A DNA stretch of 51,039 bases, from NCBI RefSeq assembly GCF_001426225.1, contig NZ_LMRT01000014.1, positions 943,741-994,779 on the forward strand, written 5' to 3'. Below are positions 36,872 through 45,727 of the stretch, in pieces. The position numbers and the translations under genes are program-made. Under the pieces are notes generated by a model. It made no database searches and was not told the DNA's origin. It saw only the letters and a program-made list of their open reading frames with translations. Numbering within the stretch: position 1 is the stretch's first letter; every line of letters begins with the position of its first letter. Source of the DNA: Allobosea sp. Leaf344. Its GTDB lineage: Bacteria > Pseudomonadota > Alphaproteobacteria > Rhizobiales > Beijerinckiaceae.

Positions 36872-37207
36872 ATGCCGACACCTCACAATCCTCCCGCCGC
36901 GGTACGGCGCGCGCTGTGCAAGCTTGGCTCGGACATCCGCGATGCCCGTCGGCGTCGGCGGCTGCCCATGTCCGTCGTGGCCGAACGAGCCTTCACGTCG
37001 CGTTCGACCCTCCAGAAGATAGAGGCGGGCGACAGCGGCGTCAGTATCGGGATCTATGCCGGCGTCCTTCAGGCGCTCGGTCTCCTCGACGGATTGGGCG
37101 AGATCGCCGATATCGCCAACGACAGCGTCGGGCAGGCGCTGTCCAGCGCCGCATTGCCGAAGCACGCCCACCCCAAGCGATCGACTGGCGCGCCGCGCGA
37201 TGGCTGA
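36872..37207 (+). CDS. hipB: HipB-type antitoxin, helix-turn-helix repressor
   Basis: A 111-residue XRE-type DNA-binding protein. The HTH core is LGSDIRDARRRRRLPMSVVA, AERAFTSRSTLQKIEAG and IYAGVLQALGLLDGL. Its C-terminus is polar and probably contacts HipA. It should neutralise HipA and repress the operon. AAGG lies ahead of the ATG at 36872; a GTG at 36857 would add 5 residues. The hipA start overlaps its end by 8 bases. Confidence 0.85.
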   Translation: MPTPHNPPAAVRRALCKLGSDIRDARRRRRLPMSVVAERAFTSRSTLQKIEAGDSGVSIGIYAGVLQALGLLDGLGEIADIANDSVGQALSSAALPKHAHPKRSTGAPRDG

Positions 37208-38542
37208 TTTCGAGGTTCATCTCGACCGTGCCGGCCACACGCGACCGATCGGACTTGCGCGGAGCAACCGCGTCCGCGGCGCCGAGACCATCATGTTCGA
37301 ATATGACCGCGCATGGCTCGAAGACCCGGATCGCTTCTCGCTGGAGCCGGCTCTAGCCCTGACACGCGGCGCCTTCGCGCCGCCCGCTGGTCTCGCGACC
37401 TTTGGCTCCATCGGCGATTCTGCACCCGACAGCTGGGCCGCCGCCTCATGCAACGCTCGGAGCGGCGTAGCGCCGATCGCGATGGCCGCGCCGTGCGCAG
37501 TCTGGCCGAAAGCGACTACCTGCTCGGCGTTGCCGACGAGACGAGGCTTGGCGCCCTTCGCTTCCGCTGGATTGGCGAAGAACATTTTCAAGCGCCGATC
37601 CGCGCCGGTGTGCCCGCCCTCATCGACCTCGGCCGACTGCTCCAGATCACCGAACGCATCCTGCGCGACGATGAAACCGATGAGGATCTCGAACTCATCT
37701 TCGCGCCCGGCTCATCGCTCGGCGGAGCACGGCCCAAAGCGTCGGTGGTTGACCAGCATGGTCATCTCTCGATCGCCAAATTCCCCAGGGAGACCGACGA
37801 CTATAGCATGGAGACATGGGAGGAGATCGCCCTGCGACTGGCCGGCCGGGCCGGCATCGCCACGCCGATCCACGAACTGATCGATGTCGCCGGCAAGAAG
37901 GTCATGCTGTCCCGGCGCTTCGACCGCGACGGCGCGGTCCGGATCCCCTTCCTCTCGGCCATGGCGATGATGGGCGCCAAGGATGGCGAGCGCGGCAGCT
38001 ATCCCGAGATCGTCGATGCTCTGGCCGAGCACGGCGCCCAGGGGAAGACCGATGCCCACGCCCTTTATCGCCGCGTCGTCTTCAATGTGTTGATCTCCAA
38101 TGTCGACGATCATCTGCGCAATCACGGCTTCCTCTGGCTCGGCAAGGCCGGATGGTCGCTATCCCCCGCCTATGACCTCAATCCTGTGCCGACTGACATC
38201 AAGGCGCGGGTGTTGACGACCAACATCGACCTCGATGAGGGCACCTGTTCGCTCGACCTGCTGGAGGAGGCCTCGGAGTTCTTCGCCCTGACGCTGGCGC
38301 AAGCTCGCAGGATCATCAAAGACGTGGCCACCGTGACCGCAACCTGGCGCCAGACCGCGAAGGCGGTCGGCGCACGGTCGGCCGAGATCAACCGTATGGC
38401 CAGCGCCTTCGAGCATGGCAGCCCCGTCAACGCCACCACCGTCGGCCTGGACGTCGCGGATATCGAAACCCGTGGCATTCGCGAGGTGCTTCAAACGTCG
38501 GCGCCGCCTATGGCGCATGATCCATTCTCGATGCGCACCTGA
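37200..38542 (+). pseudogene. hipA: HipA-family serine/threonine kinase toxin, one-base frameshift
   Basis: Starting at the ATG at 37200 the frame reads as a HipA N-terminus (MADFEVHLDRAGHTRPIGLA to FGSIGDSAPDSW) and then turns into nonsense. From about 37438 the next frame continues as GRRLMQRSERR and SLAESDYLLGVADETR without a gap. It keeps the nucleotide-binding GGARPKASV, SIAKFP, the catalytic Asp in ISNVDDHLRNHGF and the metal Asp in SPAYDLNP, ending at 38542. One extra G in TGGG at 37434-37437 would restore about 447 residues. The break is thus a single-base deletion in a short G run, either a real inactivation or a base-call error. Confidence 0.85.
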
Positions 38543-38707
38543 CTCTGCTTCGGCGAGCAGATGCGCGATGCGATGAAGCGCCGCCGCGAGCATCTCATCG
38601 GCCGGCACGATGCCGCCCGTCAGCCGGATGGGGGCATCACCTGTCGTCGCGATCGTGTTTCCACCCTGCGCGAGCACGAGGTCGCCCACGTCGGCGGCGA
38701 ACTTGCT
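38540..38707 (-). pseudogene. Possible C-terminal remnant of a PLP-dependent aminotransferase
   Basis: On the minus strand about 56 codons read SKFAADVGDLVLAQGGNTIA, then APIRLTGGIVPADEMLAAALHRIAHLLAEAE. This resembles the final strand and helix of fold-type I aminotransferases such as MocR regulators. No start or upstream domain is found, and the frame runs without a stop into the antisense of hipA exactly at the hipA end. It may be debris of a gene cut by the arrival of hipBA. The resemblance is by eye only. Confidence 0.25.
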
Positions 38708-38847
38708 GCGGCGAAGGGCCTGCCGTTCTGAGCGGCAAGGACAGCGAGACGGCCAGCGGCATCGTGCGGGCCGGATCAAAGTCTCGGCAGTTGGAACGGC
38801 GGCCGGGTTGGGGCTGTAGCTGTCACCCGACCGCCTACGCGCCACGA
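38543..38847. other. Gene-poor stretch between hipA and the MerR promoter
   Basis: Apart from the possible aminotransferase remnant, nothing convincing is seen. A plus-strand frame of 57 codons starting near 38560 (Arg-rich) has no SD and is probably antisense noise. Confidence 0.4.
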
Positions 38848-38894
38848 TTGACTTCGCTGCCCCCATACCCTAAACCTACACCCAACGTCAGGTT
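38848..38894 (+). promoter_or_regulatory. Promoter and inverted repeat upstream of the MerR gene
   Basis: TTGACT at 38848-38853 is followed after 17 bases by TAAACC at 38871-38876, a good vegetative promoter. The inverted repeat AACCT (38873-38877) and AGGTT (38890-38894) overlaps the -10 and start site. ACCT/AGGT arms are common in MerR-family operators, so autoregulation is likely. Confidence 0.5.
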
Positions 38895-38903
38895 CAGGAA
38901 GCG

Positions 38904-39299
38904 GTGCATTTGTCCTCCCTCATGCAGATCGGTGAGCTGTCGGAGCGCGCGAAGGTCAGCCATCGCACGATCCATTACTACGAGCGGCTCGGATTGGTGA
39001 AACCGGCCGAGCGCGAGGGCGTGGGCTATCGCTATTATGACGAGGTCTCGGTCAAACGGCTGGAGAAGATCGCGGCGCTGAAGCGCCTGGGCCTGAGCCT
39101 CGACGAGATCGCCGCCGTCATCGACCTCTATTTCGAGGAGGCGAGCGGCATCAAGGGCAAGGAAAAGGTGCTGGAGATCCTTCAGGCGCAGCTCGCCAAG
39201 GCCGATGCCCAACTCTCCGAGCTCACCGAGTTCAAGCGCGACGTGGAAACGAACATTGCCCGGATGCAGGCCCTGATCGCGGAAGCGAAGCAGGGATAA
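38904..39299 (+). CDS. MerR-family transcriptional regulator
   Basis: A 131-residue regulator with the typical winged helix MQIGELSERAKVSHRTIHYY, ERLGLVKPAEREGVGYRYY and a long C-terminal coiled coil. It has no cysteine-rich metal site, so a small-molecule or stress signal is more likely than a metal. The GTG at 38904 has AGGA four bases ahead; the ATG at 38922 matches the usual family start but lacks an SD. It is followed after 18 bases by the MFS gene that it probably controls. Confidence 0.9.
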   Translation: MHLSSLMQIGELSERAKVSHRTIHYYERLGLVKPAEREGVGYRYYDEVSVKRLEKIAALKRLGLSLDEIAAVIDLYFEEASGIKGKEKVLEILQAQLAKADAQLSELTEFKRDVETNIARMQALIAEAKQG

Positions 39300-39317
39300 G
39301 AGCGAGGACGGGGATCG

Positions 39318-40520
39318 ATGTCCCATCAATCTACAGCTGACGTCATGTTACGATCTGACCCGGGCCGCCTCACCGGCCGCCATGTCGCGCTGCTGGCGCT
39401 CCTGATGGCCTGCGGCTTCATCGTGGTCGGGCAGCTCTACATCACCATCCCGATGATCGCCGGCATCGCCGCCGGCTTCGACATCGCGCCTCGACATGCG
39501 AGCCTGATCGGCACGGCCTTCGGCGTGGCCTATGCCGCCGGCTTCCTGCTCCTCGGCCCTCTCTCCGATCGCTATGGCCGCAAGCGCATGCTGCTGATCG
39601 GTCTCGTGATGACGGCTGTCGCGACGGCGCTGGTCGGCATCGCCGGCAGCTTCGGTCTGCTTCTGGCCGGTCGGGCGGCTCAAGGGCTCGCGGCCTCGAT
39701 CTTTCCGCCGGTCGCCCTCTCGCTCGTCACGGAAGAATTGCCGCCGGCCCAACGCCCGCTCGGCGTGTCTCTGATGAGCTTCGCCTTCCTCGGGGCCGCC
39801 CCCTTGTCGCAACTCTTCGCGGTCCAGACTGGCGGCAGCCTGTCCGTCATCATGTTGGCGCTTGCGCCGCTCTATCTGCTCGGCGCGCTGGGTCTCCATC
39901 TCGTCGTCGCGTCGAAGCACGCCGCGCCCCTCGCCGGCAATGCCGCAGACGGCGATCGTTTCACGTCGCTTTTGGGCGATCGAGGCATCGTCGCGGCCTG
40001 GGTGGCAGCCGTCACCGTGCTGTTCGGCTTCGTCTCCTTCTACAGCGGTCTGGAGCTGTTCAGCCCGGGCATCGGGGTCGATCTGCAAACGGTGCGTCTG
40101 ATCGGCCTGCCGCCGCTGCTGCTCAGTTTCGCGGCCGCGCCGGTGACACGACGCTTCGGCGCTCCGGTCACGGCCCGTCTCGGCCTTGCGCTGGCGGCGC
40201 TGGCGATCGGCATCGGAGCCTTTGCTTCGCCCGGCGCGGTCATCCTGGCCAGCGCCACCCTCTCGGCAGGCGTCGCCTTCGCCGTTCCCGGCCTGATCGC
40301 GACCGTCGCCGGACGCGCGACCAACGCCAATCGCGGCCTCGCTCTGGCCATCTACAGTTTCGCGCTGTTCCTCGGGGCCAGCTTCGCGCCGCCGGTCGCC
40401 CAGGCTCTCGCCGGGATCGGCATCGTCCCGCTCCTGCTGCTGCCAGCCGCGTTGCTGCTGACGGCCATCCTCGTCCTTACCCTCGGCATAAGCCGGCCTC
40501 GCCCCTCTCGCTCGCGCTGA
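39318..40520 (+). CDS. MFS transporter linked to MerR regulator
   Basis: A 400-residue carrier with 12 hydrophobic segments. The loop 2-3 motif is GPLSDRYGRKRM, which is canonical. GRAAQGLAASIFPPVALSLVTEELP fits drug-proton antiporters of the YnfM/arabinose-efflux type. The ATG at 39318 is preceded by GGGGAT. With the MerR gene it resembles an inducible efflux cassette. The substrate is unknown. Confidence 0.9.
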   Translation: MSHQSTADVMLRSDPGRLTGRHVALLALLMACGFIVVGQLYITIPMIAGIAAGFDIAPRHASLIGTAFGVAYAAGFLLLGPLSDRYGRKRMLLIGLVMTAVATALVGIAGSFGLLLAGRAAQGLAASIFPPVALSLVTEELPPAQRPLGVSLMSFAFLGAAPLSQLFAVQTGGSLSVIMLALAPLYLLGALGLHLVVASKHAAPLAGNAADGDRFTSLLGDRGIVAAWVAAVTVLFGFVSFYSGLELFSPGIGVDLQTVRLIGLPPLLLSFAAAPVTRRFGAPVTARLGLALAALAIGIGAFASPGAVILASATLSAGVAFAVPGLIATVAGRATNANRGLALAIYSFALFLGASFAPPVAQALAGIGIVPLLLLPAALLLTAILVLTLGISRPRPSRSR

Positions 40521-40533
40521 AGGAGACCTCGCC

Positions 40534-41226
40534 ATGCCCCGCATCCGCCCCGCCACCCTGCTCGCCGCCTTCGCCATCGTCGCAGGCAGCGCCGCCACCA
40601 TCGCGCTGGCAGACACACAGAAAGGAAAAGCCATGCCGACTTCCATCACCGCATCGCAGCCCGCCGCGACGATCGCCAACGCATTCATGCCGGACGGCTA
40701 TCGCGAGATTGCCCGCCGCGCCGTCAGCGTCGATCGGCAAAAGGCGGAACTCGTCCGCTATGAGCGGGTGGACCGCCGCAACGCTGGGCTCGGCGGCGAG
40801 CATTTCAGCACGGTGATTAGCCATGACGGCCGCCTCAAGGGTTTCGCCCGCATCGACCTCGATTTGGTCGGCGGTCGGCTGCCTTCGCGCGAGGACACGC
40901 AGGCCATCGCCATGGATTTCCTGCGCAAGGCCGCGCCGGACCTGCTGACAGGCCTGAAGATCAGTTGGATCGAGCCGCATGACGAGCCGCTGCGCGTCAC
41001 CCGCAATGGCCGCACGGAAGATCTGAGCCTGACCGGCATGAAGGTGAAGATGCGCAACAGCGCCGATGGTCTCTGGATGTGGGTCATCGTCGGAGCCGAC
41101 CGCAAGGTCATGGTGTTCGAGCGCGACATCGACTGGATCCCCTTCCCCGGCCGTCGCGGCACGGAAAAATGGCTGCACGATTCCTGGCTCGTCGAAAACG
41201 GCCACGCGCTGCGCGCCGCGGAATAA
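40534..41226 (+). CDS. Exported protein of unknown function
   Basis: A 230-residue protein with signal peptide MPRIRPATLLAAFAIVAGSA ending near ALAD. The mature part is soluble, with SWIEPHDEPLRVTR, WMWVIVGADRKVMVFERDIDW and a C-terminus KWLHDSWLVENGHAL. I do not recognise the family. AAGGAGACC lies ahead of the ATG, 13 bases after the MFS stop, so it is in the MerR-MFS operon and may be a periplasmic partner of that efflux system or its physiological target. Confidence 0.75.
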   Translation: MPRIRPATLLAAFAIVAGSAATIALADTQKGKAMPTSITASQPAATIANAFMPDGYREIARRAVSVDRQKAELVRYERVDRRNAGLGGEHFSTVISHDGRLKGFARIDLDLVGGRLPSREDTQAIAMDFLRKAAPDLLTGLKISWIEPHDEPLRVTRNGRTEDLSLTGMKVKMRNSADGLWMWVIVGADRKVMVFERDIDWIPFPGRRGTEKWLHDSWLVENGHALRAAE

Positions 41227-41475
41227 TCAGCCGACGACCGATTATTCCCGACCCTCGATGTGCAGGAAGCAGCGATCCGAAGAGAGAACCGCGAACCTGC
41301 GGGCGCGGCGCCGTTCGCGACAGCTTGACCGTCGACCGCCATCTATCGCATTCGGGCCGTCGATAGCAGGGTTTGCCCGGTGATCGACGACGAAACACGT
41401 CGCGAAAAGCTGCTTGGCCTCAGCTCGTTGTAGAGAGCTATCGGCGGCAATCGACGGCGCTCGACCAGGCCCGTC

Positions 41476-43041
41476 TCACTCCCACTCGATCGTGCCCGGC
41501 GGCTTGCTCGTCACGTCGTAGACGACACGGTTGATGCCTTTGACCTCGTTGATGATGCGGGTCGCGGTGCGGCCGAGGAAGGCCATGTCATAGGGGTAGA
41601 AATCCGCCGTCATCCCGTCGACCGAGGTCACGGCGCGCAGGGCGAGCACATGGTCATAGGTGCGGTAGTCGCCCATCACCCCGACGGTGCGGACCGGCAG
41701 CAGCACGGCGAAAGCCTGCCAGATCTGATCGTAGAGCCCGGCCTTGCGGATCTCCTCGAGATAGATCGCGTCGGCCTTGCGCAGGATGTCGAGCTTCTCG
41801 CGGGTGATCTCGCCCGGGCAGCGGATCGCCAGTCCGGGCCCCGGGAAGGGATGGCGGCCGACGAAGGCTTCCGGCAGGCCGAGCTCGCGGCCGAGCACCC
41901 TGACCTCGTCCTTGAACAGCTCGCGCAGCGGCTCCACGAGCTTCATCTTCATGCGCTCGGGCAGGCCGCCGACATTATGATGCGACTTGATCGTGACCGA
42001 GGGTCCGCCGGAGAAGGAGACGCTCTCGATCACATCGGGATAGAGCGTGCCCTGGGCCAGGAAATCCGCCCCGCCGAGCTTGCGCGCCTCCTCGTCGAAG
42101 ACCTCGATGAAGAGCCGGCCGATGGTCTTGCGCTTGGCCTCGGGATCGGCGCCGCATTTGGCGAGCTCCGACAGGAAGAGCTCCTCCGCTTCGACATGGA
42201 CCAGCGGGATGTTGTAGCTGTCGCGGAACAGCGTCACCACCTGCTCGGCCTCGGCCTGGCGCATCAGCCCGTGATCGACGAAGACGCAGGTCAGCTGGTC
42301 GCCGATCGCCTCATGGATCAGCACGGCGGCGACGGCGGAATCGACGCCGCCGGACAGGCCGCAGATCACGCGGCCGCCGCCGACCTGGTCCTGGATCTTC
42401 TTGATGGTCTCGGCGCGATAGGCCGACATGCTCCAATCCGGCGTGCAGCCGCAGATCTCCACCACGAAATTGCGCAGCAGCCTCGCCCCATCGGGCGTAT
42501 GCACCACCTCGGGGTGGAACATGGTGGAATAGAAGCGCCGCTCCTCGTCGCTCGCCACCGCATAGGGGGCGTTTTCGGAGGTGGCCTTGACGGTGAAGCC
42601 GGCCGGCAGCTGCGTGACCCGGTCGCCATGGCTCATCCAGACGGGGTAGCGGCCGCCCTCCTCCCAGATGCCGGAGAACAGCGCCGAGGGTTTGACGATC
42701 TCGACATCGGCCCGGCCGAATTCGGCGGCATGCCCGCTCTCGACGCGCCCGCCCAGCTGCTCCGCCATCGTCTGCTGGCCATAGCAGATGCCGAGCACCG
42801 GCAGCCCCGAGGAGAACACCTCCTGCGGCGCGCGCGGGCTGCCCTCATCCGGGACCGAGGCCGGCCCGCCGGAGAAGATCACGCCCTTCGGCCGGATGCG
42901 CCGGAACGCCTCGGCGGCCGATTGGAACGGCGCGATCTCGCAATAGACACCGATCTCGCGCACGCGGCGCGCGATCAGCTGCGTCACCTGGCTGCCGAAA
43001 TCGATGATGAGGATGGAGTCGTGGGTCTTTTCGCTCGTCAT
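41476..43041 (-). CDS. guaA: GMP synthase (glutamine-hydrolysing)
   Basis: A 521-residue enzyme converting XMP to GMP. The class I amidotransferase domain has the catalytic Cys in GICYGQQTM and the His/Glu pair in [10 protein letters not shown]. The ATP pyrophosphatase domain has the PP-loop SGGVDSAV, and the dimerisation domain ends [11 protein letters not shown], as in the family. It follows the RsmB-family gene by 76 bases on the same strand and may be co-transcribed. Confidence 0.97.
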   Translation of the reverse strand: MTSEKTHDSILIIDFGSQVTQLIARRVREIGVYCEIAPFQSAAEAFRRIRPKGVIFSGGPASVPDEGSPRAPQEVFSSGLPVLGICYGQQTMAEQLGGRVESGHAAEFGRADVEIVKPSALFSGIWEEGGRYPVWMSHGDRVTQLPAGFTVKATSENAPYAVASDEERRFYSTMFHPEVVHTPDGARLLRNFVVEICGCTPDWSMSAYRAETIKKIQDQVGGGRVICGLSGGVDSAVAAVLIHEAIGDQLTCVFVDHGLMRQAEAEQVVTLFRDSYNIPLVHVEAEELFLSELAKCGADPEAKRKTIGRLFIEVFDEEARKLGGADFLAQGTLYPDVIESVSFSGGPSVTIKSHHNVGGLPERMKMKLVEPLRELFKDEVRVLGRELGLPEAFVGRHPFPGPGLAIRCPGEITREKLDILRKADAIYLEEIRKAGLYDQIWQAFAVLLPVRTVGVMGDYRTYDHVLALRAVTSVDGMTADFYPYDMAFLGRTATRIINEVKGINRVVYDVTSKPPGTIEWE

Positions 43042-43117
43042 CCGGCTCGGTTAAGCCATCGCAGCCCGGCGCGCAACGGCCCCCGAGCTCGCAGCCGCCC
43101 GCGCCCTGCTCTCCGGC

Positions 43118-44416
43118 TCAGCCCGGCGCGCGCAGCACGCTGAGATAGAAGCCGTCGGTCCCGGTCCGCAGCGGCGAGAGCTGCAGCCCGTAGCGCGTGG
43201 CGAAGCCGGCGAGCAGGGCGAAATCCCCCTCCGGCGCCGCCAGCAGCGCGTCGATCGCCAGGCTGCTCAGCCCGGGCTGCCGCGCCAGCAGTGCCGCGAT
43301 CGCCTGGTCGTTCTCCTCGGGCAGCAGCGAGCATGTGATGTAGGCGATCCGCCCGCCCGGCTTCACCAGCTTCGCGGCGCGGTCCAGCACCTGCGCCTGG
43401 TCCTTGATCCGCTCCGCCAGGGCGCCGGGCCGCACCCGCCATTTCGCGTCGGGATTGCGCCGCCAGGTGCCGGAGCCGGTGCAGGGCGCATCGACCAGCA
43501 CCAGATCGACCTGCCCGGCCAGATCCTCCAGCGGCTCATGGCCGCGCGAGCGCGGGATTCGGATCTCGACGATGCCGGCGCCGGAGCGGCCGAGCCGCTC
43601 ATGCAGCGGCGCCAGCCTGCGGCTGTCCAGATCGGTGGCGTAGAGGCGGCCCTGATTGTTCATCAGCGCCGCGAGCGCCAGGGTCTTGCCGCCGGCACCG
43701 GCGCAGAGATCGACCACCAGCTCGCCCGGCTGCGGCGCCGCCAGCAGCGTCACCAGCTGCGAGCCCTCGTCCTGGATCTCGAACCCGCCGGAGAAGAAGG
43801 CCGGCTCGGTCTGCAGCGAGGGGCCGCGCCCGTCATGGCCCGGCTGGAAGCGCAGCGCATCGGGCGACCAGGCGCCGGGCTCCGCCCCGAGATGCCGGAG
43901 TTCGTCCAGCAGCCGATCCCGGCTGGTCTTCAGCCGGTTGACGCGAATGTCGACGGGAGCGCGCATGGCCAGCGCCTGGCCCTCGCGCACCGCATCGGGG
44001 CCGAACGCCGCCGCCAGCGATGGCCAGAGCCATTCCGGCACGTCGGCCTGCACCCAATCGGGCGCCCGATCCAGCGCGAAACGCTCGAGCGCCGCCGCTT
44101 CCTCGGGCGACAGCGGCGCCGGCGCATGCTTCTCGCCGGTGCAGAGCTGGCCGATCTCGGCCGCACTGAGCCCGCGCAGCCCGACCAGCATGCCGAGCAC
44201 CAGCGCGCGCGGGCTCTCCGCGCCCAATACATAGGCGCTGGAGGCGCGCCGGCGCAGCGCGTCATAGACCAGCGAGGCCACCGCCGCTCGGTCCTTCGAC
44301 CCGGCGAAGCGCCGCGCCAGCCCCCAATCCTTCAGCGCGTCGGCGGCGGGGCGGCGGCGCTGGATCAGATCCTCCAGCACTTCGATGGCGGCGCTGAGGC
44401 GGGCGGCTGGGGTCAT
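43118..44416 (-). CDS. RsmB/NOP2-family RNA cytosine-C5 methyltransferase
   Basis: A 432-residue SAM-dependent enzyme with an N-terminal helical NusB-like domain. SAM-binding VVDLCAGAGGKTLALA and the two catalytic cysteines, in DAPCTGSGTWRRNPD and YITCSLLPEEN, are intact. The likely product is m5C in 16S rRNA, as for E. coli RsmB (position 967), but the exact site cannot be read. Directly upstream of guaA. Confidence 0.92.
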   Translation of the reverse strand: MTPAARLSAAIEVLEDLIQRRRPAADALKDWGLARRFAGSKDRAAVASLVYDALRRRASSAYVLGAESPRALVLGMLVGLRGLSAAEIGQLCTGEKHAPAPLSPEEAAALERFALDRAPDWVQADVPEWLWPSLAAAFGPDAVREGQALAMRAPVDIRVNRLKTSRDRLLDELRHLGAEPGAWSPDALRFQPGHDGRGPSLQTEPAFFSGGFEIQDEGSQLVTLLAAPQPGELVVDLCAGAGGKTLALAALMNNQGRLYATDLDSRRLAPLHERLGRSGAGIVEIRIPRSRGHEPLEDLAGQVDLVLVDAPCTGSGTWRRNPDAKWRVRPGALAERIKDQAQVLDRAAKLVKPGGRIAYITCSLLPEENDQAIAALLARQPGLSSLAIDALLAAPEGDFALLAGFATRYGLQLSPLRTGTDGFYLSVLRAPG

Positions 44417-44647
44417 GGCGGCTTTCGTCTGGAATTCGTCGATTTCTAGGCTGCGACGAAAGGCTTGACGCCAAAGCCGCGACGGCGGAAGACGCGGCGG
44501 CCAGCCTGGCGGCGAGCTGCCCTGCCTCGCCCGGCCCCAACGCGTCGATGCCGGTCTTCCCGGAGCGATTCACCGTTTCGGCCGCAAGTGCAAGGCGCAT
44601 TTGCGAGTCGGGGAAGCCCGGCCCGCAGGAACGGGATAGAGACCTCG

Positions 44648-44788
44648 ATGATCAACGCCGCCCGCCTTACCCTCGCCGGCCTGCTCGCGCTCGCCCTCGC
44701 CGGCTGCGCCGCCACTCCGCAGCCCGACCTGACCCCGCCGCCCGCCAAGCGGCTGGACGCCAAGACGACGCTGGAAAACCGGCTCTGA
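44648..44788 (+). CDS. 46-residue lipoprotein
   Basis: A very small exported lipoprotein. MINAARLTLAGLLALALAGC ends in a perfect lipobox (LAGC, Cys 20), followed by a 26-residue Pro/Lys-rich mature part (TPPPAKRLDAKTTLENRL). It lies between two minus-strand genes. The ATG at 44648 has AGAGA upstream. It resembles the small lipoproteins annotated as hypothetical or entericidin-like; its role is unknown. Confidence 0.7.
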   Translation: MINAARLTLAGLLALALAGCAATPQPDLTPPPAKRLDAKTTLENRL

Positions 44789-44807
44789 GCGGGCGCCGCC
44801 ATGCCGT

Positions 44808-45287
44808 TCAGGCGTAGCCGAGCGGCACTTCGGTCGTGTCCTTGATCTCTTCCATGACGAAGCTCGCGGCGACATCGACCATGTCGACGCGGGCGATCAG
44901 CTTCTGATAGAGCCGGTCATAGGCTGCGACATCGGTCACCCGGGCGCGCAGGATGTAGTCGATCTCGCCGGAGGTGCGATAGGCCCCCACGATCTCCGGC
45001 AGCGCCTGGATGGCGTCGCGAAAGCGCTGCGACCACTCGGCGCTGTGCTGCCCGGCGCGGATCCGGATCAGCACGGTCAGGCCGGCCTTCAGTCGCGCGG
45101 CGTCGAGCAGCGCCACCCGGCCTCGAATGATGCCCGCCTCCTCCAGCAGCTTGACCCGGCGCCAGCAGGCATTGCGCGACAGATTCACCCGCGAAGCGAG
45201 ATCCTCGACGCTATGCGTCGAATCGCGCTGCAGCTCCCTGAGGATCGCCCGGTCGAATTCATCGATCGCCATGAAGCGGGATTCCAT
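44808..45287 (-). CDS. Lrp/AsnC-family transcriptional regulator
   Basis: A 159-residue regulator. Its N-terminal helix-turn-helix is AIDEFDRAILRELQRDSTHS plus LASRVNLSRNACWRRVKLLE. The C-terminal RAM (ligand-binding) domain has IVGAYRTSGEIDYILRARVTD. It probably senses an amino acid. Starts are possible at 45287 or 45272 (MAIDEF); GGTGAG ahead favours 45287. No target is adjacent on the same strand; the aap transporter is 2 kb away. Confidence 0.92.
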   Translation of the reverse strand: MESRFMAIDEFDRAILRELQRDSTHSVEDLASRVNLSRNACWRRVKLLEEAGIIRGRVALLDAARLKAGLTVLIRIRAGQHSAEWSQRFRDAIQALPEIVGAYRTSGEIDYILRARVTDVAAYDRLYQKLIARVDMVDVAASFVMEEIKDTTEVPLGYA

Positions 45288-45403
45288 CTCACCAGATGCT
45301 CTCTCCGCGATAATTTATCCCAGGATTTGCCGAAGTCACCTGTGAAGTTGGGAAAGCTTCCGCCCGGCTTCGGGCATAATCTGCCGATCAGCAGGAGGCA
45401 TCC

Positions 45404-45658
45404 ATGGCAGAGCGCGGCGTCACCGACATCTTCACCCGGCATCCCGCTTCGGTGGGCGAGAGCTATACCGAGCATTTCGGCGTCGCCATCCGCTATTCCG
45501 GCCGGATGTTCGCGGCCGGTTTCTGCGCGCTGGTCCATGCCTTCCTGCCCTTCCTGTTCGAGAAGACGGCGAGCGGCATCGTGCGTCGCATGGTGGCCGA
45601 TATGGACCGCCGCACCGGCACTCCGGCCGCCGCGCCGCAGATCGTCCCGGCGGAATAG
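45404..45658 (+). CDS. DUF6356 family small membrane protein
   Basis: An 84-residue protein: FTRHPASVGESYTEHFGVA, RYSGRMFAAGFCALVHAFLPFLF, and then a charged end. This is the DUF6356 pattern found in alphaproteobacteria. One hydrophobic stretch probably associates with the membrane. GCAGGAGG lies ahead of the ATG at ideal spacing. Function is unknown. Confidence 0.8.
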   Translation: MAERGVTDIFTRHPASVGESYTEHFGVAIRYSGRMFAAGFCALVHAFLPFLFEKTASGIVRRMVADMDRRTGTPAAAPQIVPAE

Positions 45659-45727
45659 GAGCCGGCCCGGTCAACGCAATGTCACATCCCGCCTCTTAAG
45701 CTGGACGCCTGAGGAGGAGATGCCGAC

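Noticed and set aside
41290..41319. CGCGAAC/GTTCGCG dyad in the 249-base gap between the exported protein gene and guaA
   Set aside because: The 16-base loop and lack of a T tract make it too weak to call a terminator.
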